From positions 59,114-123,113 of the forward strand of contig MEDZ01000012.1 in the NCBI GenBank assembly GCA_001724275.1: a DNA stretch of 64,000 nucleotides. The letters run 5' to 3'. The stretch comes from Gemmatimonadetes bacterium SCN 70-22. Its GTDB lineage: Bacteria > Gemmatimonadota > Gemmatimonadetes > Gemmatimonadales > Gemmatimonadaceae. The position numbers and the translations under genes are program-made. Positions 44,892 through 54,493 of the stretch are shown piece by piece; position 1 is the stretch's first letter, and every line of letters starts with the position of its first letter. The notes under the pieces were generated by a model. It searched no databases, was not told the DNA's origin, and saw nothing but the letters and a program-made list of their open reading frames with translations.

Positions 44892-46121
44892 GTGCGTCAC
44901 CTCTTCGTCACGCAGGACTACCCCCCCGACCTCGGCGGGATGGCGCGCCGTCACGTCGAACTCTGCCGGCGTTTCGCCCCGGAGTCCGTCGTCGTCTCGA
45001 CCGTCGCCTCGCCCACAGCCGCCCCCTTCGACCGCGGCGAGCCGTATCCCATCGTACGAGAGCCGTTTCCCTTCGCGGCCGCCAAGCGATTCGCCAACGA
45101 GGTCACCTGGGCGCGCCACATCGCAAGGCTCTGTCACGACAACATCGACGTCATCCACCTGGGCAACATCCGCCCGTGCGGCTACGCGGTGGCCATCGCG
45201 ACCCGGCGTACCGCGACCCCCTACCTCGTCTATGTCAACGGCGGCGACCTCCTGCGCGAGCGGCAGAAGGCCGCCACGTCACGCACCAAGCGCTGGTCGG
45301 CGCGCGACATCCTGGCGCGTGCCGCGGGGATCGTCGCCAACTCTCAGTGGACCGCGACGCTGGCGGCCGACGTGATGCATGCCGTCGGCGTCCGTCGTGC
45401 GCCCCCTGTCGCCGCGATCGACCTCGGCACCGACCCGGTGCAGTTCTCCCCCGGGCGCGACCGGCGCACCCTGCGCTCCCGGCTCGGCGTCGACGAGGCC
45501 CCGATGGTGCTGAGCGTGGCCCGCCTGGTCCCGCACAAGGGACAGGACGTGGCCATCCAGGCCATCGCCTCGCTCGACGCCTCGCTCGACGCTTCGCTCG
45601 GCGCTTCGCTCGACGCTTCGCTCGACGCCTCGCTCGGGCGCGTGCACTACGTGGTCGTGGGGGAGGGCCACGACGCCGCTCGCCTGCGCGCACTCGCCGC
45701 GTCGGCGGGACTCGGCGACCGCGTGCACCTGACGGGACCGCTCGGCGACGAGGAGGTCGCCGAGGCCTATGCCACGGCCGACGTCTACATCGGGCTGTCG
45801 CGCGTGGACAGCGCCATCAACGCCGAGGGGTTCGGGATCTCGTTCGTCGAGGCGGCGGCGAGCGGGACCCCCTCGGTTGCCGGCGACTCGGGAGGCGTGC
45901 GCTCCGCCGTGCGCGACGGCGAGACGGGATTCGTGGTCGATCCCACCGACGTGGCGGCGGTCGCCGCCGCGCTGCGACGCCTGCTGGCCGATCCCGCACT
46001 CCGACGGCGGATGGGCGAGGCGGGGCGACGCGCGGTCGAGGGGCATTACAATTGGGATCGTGTGGCGCGCGAAACGCTCGACTTCACGCGCCGCTGCCTC
46101 GCCGCTCCCCGCTCCCGATGA
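44892..46121 (+). CDS. Family 4 glycosyltransferase with an internal SLDA repeat
   Basis: 409 residues, GT-B fold: TQDYPPDLGGMARRHVE, the linker VLSVARLVPHKGQDVAIQA, HLTGPLGDEEVAEAYATADVYIGLS and EGFGISFVEAAASGTPSVAG with the E-x7-E nucleotide-sugar motif. It transfers a sugar from a nucleotide or lipid carrier, presumably to LPS. Residues 227-249 are a repeat of Ser-Leu-Asp-Ala encoded by a 12-bp array; homologues have an ordinary helix here. GTG start. The LpxL-like gene follows with an ATGA overlap. Confidence 0.9.
   Translation: MRHLFVTQDYPPDLGGMARRHVELCRRFAPESVVVSTVASPTAAPFDRGEPYPIVREPFPFAAAKRFANEVTWARHIARLCHDNIDVIHLGNIRPCGYAVAIATRRTATPYLVYVNGGDLLRERQKAATSRTKRWSARDILARAAGIVANSQWTATLAADVMHAVGVRRAPPVAAIDLGTDPVQFSPGRDRRTLRSRLGVDEAPMVLSVARLVPHKGQDVAIQAIASLDASLDASLGASLDASLDASLGRVHYVVVGEGHDAARLRALAASAGLGDRVHLTGPLGDEEVAEAYATADVYIGLSRVDSAINAEGFGISFVEAAASGTPSVAGDSGGVRSAVRDGETGFVVDPTDVAAVAAALRRLLADPALRRRMGEAGRRAVEGHYNWDRVARETLDFTRRCLAAPRSR
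45570..45638. repeat. In-frame 12-bp minisatellite in the GT4 gene (unit TCGCTCGACGCC)
   Basis: Five full and one partial unit encode SLDA/SLGA steps. Third-position variants show that it was duplicated and then diverged. Each unit is four codons, so copy changes keep the frame. Confidence 0.9.
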
Positions 46122-47062
46122 ACGCCCCGACCCCACGCCCAGCGCCGACCCTCGCCCACCGCGCCCAGTTCGCCCTCCTGCGCGGCGTCGTGGCGTGGCT
46201 CTCGCGATTCCCCCTCGACGCGGCACGTCGCATCGGCGAGCGGATCGGGATGCTGGGCTACTTCCCGTTAGGCATCCGCCGCCGCGTCGTCGTCCGGCAG
46301 GTCGCGGCCGCCTTTCCCGAGCTGGATGAGCGGCAGGTGCGCGCCCTCGCCCGCCGCGCCTATGCCCACCTGGGGCGCGTGGCCATCGAGACGGCGCTCG
46401 TTGCCCGCCTCGGCCGCGACGGGGTGCTCTCGCTCTTCGAGGAGCAGGAGGACGACTTCGCCCTGGTCCAGCGCCGGATGGCCGAGGGCCGGGGGGTGAT
46501 CGCCTTCACGGGGCACGTGGGGAGCTGGGAGCTGGCGGGCGCCTACCTCGCCGCGCGCGGGATCCCGATCGACGCCGTGGCGCGGCGGATGAACAACACG
46601 CTCTTCGACGCCTACCTGAACCAGGCGCGTACCGACGTGGGGATGACGGTCGTGTACGATGACGAGGCCGTCCGCCGCATTCCCCGCGCGATGAAACAGG
46701 GGCGCCTGGTGGGGCTCGTCGCCGACCAGGGGGTGATGGGACTCGCCTCCACCTTCGTCCCCTTCTTCGGTCGCCCGGCCAAGACCCCACGTGGACCGGC
46801 GGTCTTCGCCCTGCGCTACAAGGTCCCGATCCTCTTCATCTCGGCGCTGTTGCAGCCGAGCGGGAAGTACCGCCTCTTCGTGGAGGAGATTCCCGCCGTC
46901 GACACCGGCGATCGCGACGCGGACGTGGACGCGACCGTGGCGCGCTTCACCGCGTCGCTGGAGCGGATGGTGCGGCGGTACCCCGAGCAGTACTTCTGGC
47001 ACCATCGGCGCTGGAAGCGACAGCCCCCCGATACACCCCCGGAACTGCGGGAACCCACCTGA
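46118..47062 (+). CDS. LpxL/HtrB-type lipid A acyltransferase
   Basis: 314 residues. One N-terminal membrane-associated helix, the acyltransferase motif region FTGHVGSWELAG (the HxxxxE/D-type catalytic pair), the GRLVGLVADQGVM site and the C-terminal WHHRRWKRQPP, all typical of late lipid A acyltransferases. It adds a secondary acyl chain to lipid A at the cytoplasmic face. The ATG overlaps the GT4 stop (46118-46121), and a class V aminotransferase starts 1 bp after its stop. A GTTAGGC heptamer lies at 46267. Confidence 0.9.
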   Translation: MNAPTPRPAPTLAHRAQFALLRGVVAWLSRFPLDAARRIGERIGMLGYFPLGIRRRVVVRQVAAAFPELDERQVRALARRAYAHLGRVAIETALVARLGRDGVLSLFEEQEDDFALVQRRMAEGRGVIAFTGHVGSWELAGAYLAARGIPIDAVARRMNNTLFDAYLNQARTDVGMTVVYDDEAVRRIPRAMKQGRLVGLVADQGVMGLASTFVPFFGRPAKTPRGPAVFALRYKVPILFISALLQPSGKYRLFVEEIPAVDTGDRDADVDATVARFTASLERMVRRYPEQYFWHHRRWKRQPPDTPPELREPT

Positions 47063-47063
47063 C

Positions 47064-48260
47064 ATGCACGCACCGCTATCGCACCACGCCACCGCCGCGG
47101 ACTTCGCGCGACTCGAGGTCGTCGCCGAACGCGAGTTCCCCCTCGTCAGGCGCCCCGGGATCGCCTACCTCAACAATGCCTCCACGGGCCCCCTCCCCGA
47201 GTCGGCGCGCGCGGCGCTGGCCCGTTTCGACCTCCTGCGGGCGGAGCCGTGGAGCATCACGCAGGAGTTCCAGTTCGGGACGGTGGCGCGCTCGCGCGAG
47301 CTCCTCGCCCGCCTCACCGGGGCGTCGGCGTCGGAGATTGCGCTGATGACCAACACCAGCTACGGGCTCAACCTGGCCGCCCGTGCCCTTCCGTTGCGCG
47401 CTGGCGATGTCGTCCTGACGAGCGATCGCGAGTTCCCCTCCAACATCTACCCCTGGATGGCGCTGGAGCGGTCGCGCGGGGTGAGCTTCCAGCGCGTTCC
47501 GTGTGCGGGGCGTCTCGTGGACGAGGAGGCCATCCTCGCCGCCCTCGACCGTCCAGGCGTCCGCGCGCTCGTCCTGTCGTGGGTCTCCTTCGAGACCGGC
47601 TTCGCGGTGGACCTGGCGCGCATCGGGCGGGCCTGCGCCCAGCGCGGGATCTTCTTCGTCGTCGATGCCATCCAGGGGTTGGGCGCCTTGACGCTCGACC
47701 TCTCGACGCTGCACGTCGACGTCCTGGCCTGCGGATGCCAGAAATGGCTCGTCTCCCCCTGGGGGACCGGCTTCGTCTATGTACGCCGGTCGCTGATCGC
47801 CGCCCTCGAGCCGAACGACGTCAGCTGGATGGCGGTGCGTGATTCCGACGACTTCACGCGCATGCTGGAGTACGACTTCACCTACCGCGAGGATGCGCGC
47901 CGGTTCGAGGTGGTGACGCTCCCGTTCCAGGAGTTCGCGGGGATGAACGCGGCGGTCGAGCTCTTCTTCGAGGTCGGCCCGGCGACCGCGGCCGCCCGCA
48001 TCGGCGAGCACGTGGCCGACATCCTCGAGTGGGCGGCCGGACGGCGCGACGTTCGCCTGGTGTCCCCGGCCGAGCCGGCGCGTCGCTCGGGGATCGTGAC
48101 GCTGCTACCGCCCGACGCCGAGCGGGCGTCGGCGGCGCTCGGCGCCGCCGGCGTGGCGCACTCGCTGCGGGAGGGGGCGATCCGCCTGTCGCCGCACTGG
48201 TTCACGCCGCGCGCGCACGTGGCGCGGGCGCTGGAGGTGCTCGAGGGGGCGGCGCGTTAG
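47064..48260 (+). CDS. Class V aminotransferase (cysteine desulfurase-like)
   Basis: 398 residues. IAYLNNASTGPLPESAR at the start, NTSYGLNLAARAL, VDAIQGLGALTLDL and the PLP lysine K227 in CGCQKWLVSPWGTGFVY. Closer to the selenocysteine lyase/isopenicillin epimerase branch than to IscS, since I see no conserved catalytic Cys loop. Substrate unknown. Last gene of the LPS-type cluster. Its TAG stop shares the GTTAGGC heptamer with the stop of the convergent tyrS. Confidence 0.85.
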   Translation: MHAPLSHHATAADFARLEVVAEREFPLVRRPGIAYLNNASTGPLPESARAALARFDLLRAEPWSITQEFQFGTVARSRELLARLTGASASEIALMTNTSYGLNLAARALPLRAGDVVLTSDREFPSNIYPWMALERSRGVSFQRVPCAGRLVDEEAILAALDRPGVRALVLSWVSFETGFAVDLARIGRACAQRGIFFVVDAIQGLGALTLDLSTLHVDVLACGCQKWLVSPWGTGFVYVRRSLIAALEPNDVSWMAVRDSDDFTRMLEYDFTYREDARRFEVVTLPFQEFAGMNAAVELFFEVGPATAAARIGEHVADILEWAAGRRDVRLVSPAEPARRSGIVTLLPPDAERASAALGAAGVAHSLREGAIRLSPHWFTPRAHVARALEVLEGAAR

Positions 48261-48262
48261 GC
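48256..48262. other. GTTAGGC heptamer holding both stop codons of convergent genes
   Basis: TAG (48258-48260) ends the aminotransferase and TAA (48257-48259 on minus) ends tyrS; the genes overlap by 4 bp, exactly as at 16950-16956. Confidence 0.9.
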
Positions 48263-49537
48263 GCTCGCGCCCCCGCCGCGCGTCAGCGCCACCTCGCGTC
48301 CCCCCTTCCGCACCAGGAAGTACCCGCCGGCCAGGGCGTCGCCGCGCGGGACCTCCACCTCGTCGGCCGCCAGCTTGCGCCCGTTGACCGTGACCGCCCC
48401 TTGTTGCAGCTGCCGGCGTCCGTCCCCCCTGGACTTGACCAGCCCGGTGGCCACCAGGACGTCGAGCACCGGCAGCGCCGCGCCGTCGTCCGGGAGCGTC
48501 GTGCGGGGGAGCTCGTCCCACAGCATCGCCAGCACCGCCTCGGAGAGCCCGCGGGGGTCGACCTTGCGGTCGAAGACCACGCGCGACGCCTCGCGCGCCG
48601 CCTCGGCCGCGGCCGCCCCGTGCACCCGCGTGGTGACGTCCATCGCCAGCGCCCCTTGTGCCTCGCGGCGCTCCGGGTGGGCCCCCTGCGCCGCGTCCAG
48701 CGCCTCGATCGCCTCGCGCTCCAGCAGCGTGAACATCCGCAGGTAGCGCCCGGCGTCACGGTCGTCGGCGTTGATCCAGGACTGGTAGAACCGGTAGGGC
48801 GACGTGCGCGTGGCGTCGAGCCAGACGCTCGTCCCCGCCGCCGTCTTCCCGAACTTGCTCCCGTCGGCGTTGGTCACCAGCGGGAGCGTCACGCCGTGCG
48901 CCTCGACCCCCGCGTGCTTGCGCAGCAGCTCCGTCCCGGCGGTGATGTTTCCCCACTGGTCGCTCCCTCCCAGCTGCAACGTCACGCCGTCGCGCCGGTT
49001 GAGCTCGAGGAAGTCGTACGCCTGGAGCAGCATGTAGCTGAACTCGGTGTACGAGATCCCCGTCTCGAGCCGCGACTTCACCGAGTCCCTGGCCATCATC
49101 TGATTGATGCTGAAGTGCTTCCCCGTGTCGCGCAGGAAGTCCACCAGCCGCAGCGACATCAGCCAGTCGGCGTTGTTGCGCATGCGGGCCGCGTATGCCC
49201 CCGAGAAGTCGAGGAAGCGCTCCAGCTGCTTCCGGAGCGCCGCGGCGTTCTCGGCCACCTGCTCCAGCGTCAGCAGGTTGCGCTCGGCGCTCCTGCCGCT
49301 CGGGTCGCCGATCATCCCGGTCCCGCCCCCCACCAGCGCCACCGGGTAGTGCCCGGCGCGCTGCAGGTGCACCAGCCCCATCACGGGGAGGAGGTGCCCG
49401 ATGTGAAGGCTCGACCCGGTGGGGTCGAAGCCGCAGTAGCCGGTGATGCCGGTCCCCGCGAGCGCCTGCGGGGCGCCCTCGGTGTGCTGGAACAGGAGCC
49501 CGCGCCAGGCAAGCTCCTCGAGGAAGGTGCGCGTCAT
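48257..49537 (-). CDS. tyrS: Tyrosyl-tRNA synthetase
   Basis: 426 residues, class I synthetase: YCGFDPTGSSLHIGHLLPV with the HIGH motif, the Tyr-binding GGSDQWGNI, the KMSKS-like KFGKT, then an anticodon-binding domain and a C-terminal S4 RNA-binding domain (GDGRRQLQQGAVTVNGRK). ATG 49537 has a TAAGTT box 6 nt upstream. Convergent with the class V aminotransferase. Confidence 0.96.
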   Translation of the reverse strand: MTRTFLEELAWRGLLFQHTEGAPQALAGTGITGYCGFDPTGSSLHIGHLLPVMGLVHLQRAGHYPVALVGGGTGMIGDPSGRSAERNLLTLEQVAENAAALRKQLERFLDFSGAYAARMRNNADWLMSLRLVDFLRDTGKHFSINQMMARDSVKSRLETGISYTEFSYMLLQAYDFLELNRRDGVTLQLGGSDQWGNITAGTELLRKHAGVEAHGVTLPLVTNADGSKFGKTAAGTSVWLDATRTSPYRFYQSWINADDRDAGRYLRMFTLLEREAIEALDAAQGAHPERREAQGALAMDVTTRVHGAAAAEAAREASRVVFDRKVDPRGLSEAVLAMLWDELPRTTLPDDGAALPVLDVLVATGLVKSRGDGRRQLQQGAVTVNGRKLAADEVEVPRGDALAGGYFLVRKGGREVALTRGGGASA

Positions 49538-49543
49538 GGCGGA

Positions 49544-49549
49544 AACTTA
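49544..49549 (-). promoter_or_regulatory. Putative -10 box TAAGTT of tyrS, leaderless layout
   Basis: TAAGTT, TCCGCC, then the tyrS ATG on the minus strand. No clear -35. Confidence 0.5.
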
Positions 49550-49748
49550 CTCGCTCCCCGTGCCCGGGCCCACTGCGCCGTCCTAACGACACGCCGGCGG
49601 CGCGTGGCCCGGTCGCGGGCGCGGGCCCCCTCCGCTGAATTGCCCCTCCCCCGCCGCGGACGTTACCTTCCACCGCCCTCCTTCGGCCGGCGCGAGCACT
49701 TCGGTGTATACAGGCAGGTCGCCGCCACGCCGTCCCCGAACCCCCCGC

Positions 49749-51974
49749 ATGCCGAGCTCCCCACCCCGCCGCACGCCCCGCCGCACGCGCCGCTTCGCCT
49801 GGTTCACGCGTCACCCGCAGCTGACGCGCGCCCTCGCGCTCGGCACCACGTTCGTGGTCGCCGCCGGCATGGGGGGGGCGTTCGGGATGTGGCACCTCAT
49901 CTGCCGCGGCAATCGCTGCCCCTCGATCGCGGTCCTCGAGAGCTACCAGCCCAAGCAGACCTCGAAGCTCTACGCCGTCGACGGCCGCTTCGTCGCCGAG
50001 CTCGGGCTCGAGCGCCGGACGCTCGTGGGCATCGGCGACATCCCGAAGGTCGTCCGCGACGCCTTCGTGATCACCGAGGACAAGCGCTTCTACTCGCACG
50101 CCGGGATCGACTGGTTTCGCATCCCGGGCTCGATCGTGAGCAACCTGCGCGCCGGCTACTTCAAGGAGGGGTTCTCGACCATCACCATGCAGCTGGCGCG
50201 CAACATCTTTCCCGAGCACCTCTCGCGCGAGAAGTCGCTCATCCGGAAGATCAAGGAAGCGCGCGTGGCGCGTGACATCGAGCGCCGCTATTCCAAGGAC
50301 AAGATCCTGGAGCTCTACCTCAACCAGATCAACCTGGGGAGCGGGGCGTACGGGGTGGAGACCGCGTCCCAGCGCTACTTCGGCAAGCACGTGGCCGACC
50401 TCAACGTCGCCGAGGCGGCGACCCTGGCGGCGATGCCCAAGGCGCCGGGGCGCTACAACCCGCGGCGCTTCCCCGAGCGCGCGGTGCAGCGCCGCAATAC
50501 CATCGTCGAGCTGATGCGGCGCAGCGGCGCCATCGGCGATGCCGATGCCTCGCTCGCCAAGGCCTACCCGTTGCAGCTGGCGCGACGCGTCGAGTCGGGC
50601 GACGTCGCCCCCTACTTCGTGGAGTGGGTGCGGCAGCAGCTGGAGAAGAAGTTCGGGGCCCGCCTCTACGACGAGGGGCTGAAGGTCTACACCTCCCTCG
50701 ATCTCGACATCCAGACCGCGGCCGACCGTGCCCTCGAGGCGCAGCTGCGCGCCATCGAGGGAGGGAAGTACGGCAAGTGGACCCACACCACCTACGAGCA
50801 GTACCTGGCGCGCAGCGCCGATCGCGATGACGCGGCGAGCGCCGAATCGCCCTACATCCAGGGGGCGGTGGTGGTGGTCGACCCCCGCACCGGCGCCGTG
50901 CGCGCCATGGTGGGGGGGCGCGACTTCGACGACTCCAAGTTCAACCGCGCCACGCAGGCGCTGCGGCAGCCCGGCTCCACGTTCAAGCCGATCGTCTATG
51001 CCACGGCGATCCAGAGCGGGCGCACCCCCGCGACCGTCATCGAGGACGTCCCGGTCTCCGTCCCGCAGGTCGACGGGTCGCTGTGGACCCCCCAGAACTA
51101 CGACATGAAGTTCGAGGGGGCGATGACCATGCGGCACGGGCTGGCGCAGTCGCGCAACCTCGTGGCCATCCGCATGGGGATGGAGCTGGGCGAGCAGGCC
51201 GTGATCGACGAGGCCCGGCGCTTCGGCATCACCACCCCCATCCCGCCCTATCCGTCGATCTTCATCGGCTCGGCCGACGTCTATCCGCTCGAGCTCATCG
51301 GCAGCTACTCCACCTTCGCCAACCTCGGCTCGCGCGTGGCGCCTAACGCCATCCTCCGCGTGGAGAACCAGGAGGGCGAGGTCCTGTGGGCGCCGCGCCC
51401 CGCCCGCACCCAGGTCCTGTCGCCGGGCGAGGCGTGGCTGATGGTGAGCATGATGAAGGACGTCGTCCTGCGCGGCACGGCCGCCGGGAGCGTGTGGGGG
51501 GCCGGCTTCCGCGTCCCCTCGGGGGGGAAGACGGGGACGACCAACGACGGCGCCGACGTCTGGTACGTCGGCTACACCGCCGACCTCGTCGCCGGCGTCT
51601 GGATGGGATTCGACAAGCCCCGGAAGATCATGGCGAATGCGCAGGGCGGGCGCCTGGCCGCCCCCGCCTTCACGCAGCTCATGATGGAAGTGTACCGGCG
51701 CAAGCCGACCCCGCCCGACTGGCCCCGCCCGGAGTCGGTGGTCGTCGCCGCCGCCTGCGGCGCCAACGGCTTCTACCAGGAGTACTTCCTGGCCGGCACC
51801 GAGAGCGACAACGGCTGTGGCGGCATCTCGCCCGACGTCTTCCACATCCCGACGGCCGCCGATTCGGCGGCGATTCGTCCCAACGCCACCGGTCGCCCCA
51901 CCCCGGGCGTGCTCCCCAACGCCAAGGGGAAGGCGAAGGCCGATACCGCCAATCCCTTCAAGATCCCCGACTGA
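49749..51974 (+). CDS. Bifunctional penicillin-binding protein 1A-type peptidoglycan synthase
   Basis: 741 residues: basic cytoplasmic start, one membrane helix (about 27-47), glycosyltransferase domain (family 51) with TEDKRFYSHAGIDW and the KIKEARVARDIERRYSKDKI segment, then a transpeptidase domain with the SxxK nucleophile in PGSTFKPIVYA (S410, K413), SRN in LAQSRNLVA and KTG in GGKTGTTND. It polymerises and cross-links peptidoglycan. The Pro/Lys-rich C-terminal tail is disordered. ATG 49749 is preferred to GTG 49704, which would include promoter-like TATACA. Followed 4 bp later by an amidohydrolase gene. Confidence 0.94.
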   Translation: MPSSPPRRTPRRTRRFAWFTRHPQLTRALALGTTFVVAAGMGGAFGMWHLICRGNRCPSIAVLESYQPKQTSKLYAVDGRFVAELGLERRTLVGIGDIPKVVRDAFVITEDKRFYSHAGIDWFRIPGSIVSNLRAGYFKEGFSTITMQLARNIFPEHLSREKSLIRKIKEARVARDIERRYSKDKILELYLNQINLGSGAYGVETASQRYFGKHVADLNVAEAATLAAMPKAPGRYNPRRFPERAVQRRNTIVELMRRSGAIGDADASLAKAYPLQLARRVESGDVAPYFVEWVRQQLEKKFGARLYDEGLKVYTSLDLDIQTAADRALEAQLRAIEGGKYGKWTHTTYEQYLARSADRDDAASAESPYIQGAVVVVDPRTGAVRAMVGGRDFDDSKFNRATQALRQPGSTFKPIVYATAIQSGRTPATVIEDVPVSVPQVDGSLWTPQNYDMKFEGAMTMRHGLAQSRNLVAIRMGMELGEQAVIDEARRFGITTPIPPYPSIFIGSADVYPLELIGSYSTFANLGSRVAPNAILRVENQEGEVLWAPRPARTQVLSPGEAWLMVSMMKDVVLRGTAAGSVWGAGFRVPSGGKTGTTNDGADVWYVGYTADLVAGVWMGFDKPRKIMANAQGGRLAAPAFTQLMMEVYRRKPTPPDWPRPESVVVAAACGANGFYQEYFLAGTESDNGCGGISPDVFHIPTAADSAAIRPNATGRPTPGVLPNAKGKAKADTANPFKIPD

Positions 51975-51978
51975 TCCG

Positions 51979-53331
51979 ATGTCGGCACGGGTCTACGCCG
52001 CCCGATGGGTCGTCCCGGTCGCCACGCCGCCCATCCCGCACGGCGCCGTCGCGGTGCGCGGTGGGCACATCACCTGGGTCGGGCCGAAGGACGACGCCCC
52101 GCCGGGCGAGCGGCTCGACCTGGGCGACGCGGTGCTCATTCCCGGGCTGGTGAACACGCACACCCACCTCGAGCTCACCGCCATGCGCGGCTTCCTCGAG
52201 GAGCTCGACTTCCGCCCGTGGATCGTCCGCCTCACCCGGGCCCGTCAGGCGGTCCTGACGCACGACCTCCTGCTCGCCTCGGCCAAGGTCGGAATTGCCG
52301 AGGGGCTCCTCGCCGGCGTCACCACGTACGCCGATACCTGCGAATCCGGGGTCGCCCTGCAGGCCATGGCGGAGATGGGGGTGCGCGGGATCATGTACCA
52401 GGAGGTCTTCGGCCCCGACCCGTCGCAGTGCGCGGCGTCGGTGCGGGGGCTGCGTGAGCGGCTCGCGTCGCTGCGGCACTGGGAGTCGCCGCGCGTTCGC
52501 CTCGGGATCTCGCCGCATGCCCCGTACACCGTGAGCGACGAGCTGTTCGTGGCGGCGGCGCGGCTCGCCGAGAGCGCCGGGTGCCCCATGGCGGTGCACC
52601 TGGCGGAGAGCGAGGCGGAGTCGCGGCTGGTGCGCGATGCGATGGGGGTCTTTGCCGACGGACTCCGGGCGCGGGGGATCGCCGTGGCGCCACGGGGGGA
52701 TTCTCCGGTCGCCCTCCTCGACCGCCTCGGCGTCCTGGGGGCGCAACCGCTCCTGATCCACTGCGTGCGCGCCACCGCCCCCGACATCGCGCGCATGGCG
52801 CATCACGACTGCGCCGTCGCGCACTGCCCCGCCTCGAACGCCAAGCTCGGGCACGGCATCGCCCCGCTCCTCGACATCCTCGCCGCTGGCGTGCGGGTCG
52901 GGATCGGCACCGACTCCGTCGCCGCCAACAACCGGCTCGACATCCTCGACGAGGCGCGGGTTGCCCTCCTGATGCAGCGTGCCGCCACCCGTCGCGGCGA
53001 TGCCCTCACGGCCGCCGACGCGCTCGCCCTCGCGACGCGAGGCGGGGCGCTGGCCCTCGGCCTGGGACAGGAGGTCGGGACGCTCGCGGTGGGGAAGCGC
53101 GCCGACCTGGCGGTCTTCTCGTTAGGTTCGCCGCGCACCACCCCCGCCTTCTCCCCGGAGGACGCGCTGGTCTGGGCGGCGGCCGGCCGCGAGGCCTCGC
53201 TGGTCCTGGTCGACGGTGAGGCCCGGGTCCGCGACGGGCGGCTGGTGGCCCCCCCCGCCGACGCCCATGCCGCGCTGCGCGACGCCGCCGACGCCCTCGC
53301 CACGTGGCGCGACGCGGGCGGCGGGGGATAG
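51979..53331 (+). CDS. Amidohydrolase of the chlorohydrolase/deaminase family
   Basis: About 450 residues, TIM barrel with the metal sites NTHTHLELT, HLAESEAESR, HCV and GTDSVAANN, and SPHAPYTVS in the middle. These fit deaminases of the MtaD/aminodeoxyfutalosine deaminase group, which remove ammonia from adenosine-type compounds; a menaquinone (futalosine) pathway role is one option, SAH/MTA salvage another. The gene follows the PBP gene by 4 bp. One variant heptamer (GTTAGGT) near the end encodes Leu-Gly. Confidence 0.85.
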   Translation: MSARVYAARWVVPVATPPIPHGAVAVRGGHITWVGPKDDAPPGERLDLGDAVLIPGLVNTHTHLELTAMRGFLEELDFRPWIVRLTRARQAVLTHDLLLASAKVGIAEGLLAGVTTYADTCESGVALQAMAEMGVRGIMYQEVFGPDPSQCAASVRGLRERLASLRHWESPRVRLGISPHAPYTVSDELFVAAARLAESAGCPMAVHLAESEAESRLVRDAMGVFADGLRARGIAVAPRGDSPVALLDRLGVLGAQPLLIHCVRATAPDIARMAHHDCAVAHCPASNAKLGHGIAPLLDILAAGVRVGIGTDSVAANNRLDILDEARVALLMQRAATRRGDALTAADALALATRGGALALGLGQEVGTLAVGKRADLAVFSLGSPRTTPAFSPEDALVWAAAGREASLVLVDGEARVRDGRLVAPPADAHAALRDAADALATWRDAGGGG

Positions 53332-53376
53332 CGGCGCACACCCCGCCGGACCCTCCCCCCGCGTGCGCCCCGCCGT

Positions 53377-53382
53377 TATTCT
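53377..53382 (+). promoter_or_regulatory. Putative -10 box TATTCT of the ilvE-type gene
   Basis: TATTCT about 26 nt upstream of ATG 53408; a GGAG is placed 5 bases before the ATG. A led transcript, in contrast to the leaderless examples here. Confidence 0.4.
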
Positions 53383-53407
53383 TGAAGGGTCCCAGCTGGA
53401 GCATCGC

Positions 53408-54358
53408 ATGGCGGACGCCTCGTCCGGACGTACGGAAAAGATCTGGCGTGACGGCGAACTGGTGAACTGGGAAGACGCGACCCTCCACGTGATGTCGCAC
53501 GTGGTGCACTACGGGTCGTCGGTCTTCGAGGGGATACGCTGCTACGACACGCCCAACGGTGGCGCGGTGTTCCGGCTGCGCGAGCACATGCGGCGCCTGC
53601 TCGATTCGGCGCGCATCTACCGCATGCCGCTGCGCTACACGGTGGACGAGCTGGTGCAGGCGACGGTCGACACCGTGGCCGCCAACGACCTTCGCGAGTG
53701 CTACCTCCGTCCCATCGTCGTCCGCACCGGGCAGCAGATGGGGTTCTACCCGGTCGGCGTCCCGGTCGAGTGCTTCATCATCGCCTACAAGTGGCCCACG
53801 TACCTCGGGCATGATGCGCTGGAACAGGGGGTCGACGTCTGCGTCTCGTCGTGGCGTCGCGCCGCCCCGGACACCTTCCCCACGATGGCCAAGGCGGGGG
53901 GGAACTACCTCAACTCGCAACTCTCCAAGCTCGAGGCCAAGCAGAACGAGTACAGCGAAGGGATCATGCTCGACGCCTTCGGCTACGTGGCGGAGGGAAG
54001 CGGCGAGAATCTCTTCATCGTTCGCGATGGCGTGTTGTACACGTCCGGGATCAGCTCCGGGATCCTGCACGGCATCACGCGCGACACGGTGATCACGCTG
54101 GCGCGCGACTTCGGCTACGAGGTGCGCGAACAGCAGATCCCGCGCGAAATGCTCTACATCGCGGACGAGATGTTCTTCACCGGCACCGCCGCCGAGCTCA
54201 CCCCCATCCGCTCCGTCGATCGGGTCGACGTGGGGGAGGGAAGGCCCGGCGAGATCACGAGGAGGATCCAATCCGAGTTCATGGGGATCGCCAAGGGGCG
54301 CCTCGCCGACCGGTTCGGCTGGCTCACTCCGGTCCCCGCCACCGCGCTGAGCCGGTGA
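53408..54358 (+). CDS. ilvE: Branched-chain amino acid aminotransferase
   Basis: 316 residues, class IV PLP enzyme. KIWRDGELVNWEDATLHVMSH, the HYGSSVFEGIR motif, AGGNYLNSQLSKLEAK and DAFGYVAEGSGENLF, FTGTAAELTPIR are all family signatures. It makes valine, leucine and isoleucine from the 2-oxo acids. ATG 53408 has a GGAG at Shine-Dalgarno distance. Downstream a hairpin (54494-54520) precedes the HNH gene. Confidence 0.95.
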   Translation: MADASSGRTEKIWRDGELVNWEDATLHVMSHVVHYGSSVFEGIRCYDTPNGGAVFRLREHMRRLLDSARIYRMPLRYTVDELVQATVDTVAANDLRECYLRPIVVRTGQQMGFYPVGVPVECFIIAYKWPTYLGHDALEQGVDVCVSSWRRAAPDTFPTMAKAGGNYLNSQLSKLEAKQNEYSEGIMLDAFGYVAEGSGENLFIVRDGVLYTSGISSGILHGITRDTVITLARDFGYEVREQQIPREMLYIADEMFFTGTAAELTPIRSVDRVDVGEGRPGEITRRIQSEFMGIAKGRLADRFGWLTPVPATALSR

Positions 54359-54493
54359 CCATGCGGTCGTCGGTGCTCGCGATGCAATGCTTCGAACTGT
54401 TAGGCTTTCCGAGTAGACGGAGGCCCTGTCGTGTCGCGCGGCCGGACCTCAGGCGGTCCATGTCCCGCATCGTCGTGCCATAGTGTGTCCGCG

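Noticed and set aside
48756..51845. Minus-strand open frame of 1029 codons
   Set aside because: It overlaps tyrS in another frame and is antisense to the PBP gene; it has no domain.
54361..54480. Possible tRNA in the gap before the HNH gene
   Set aside because: TTCGAA resembles a T-loop, but I find no acceptor or anticodon stem that pairs.
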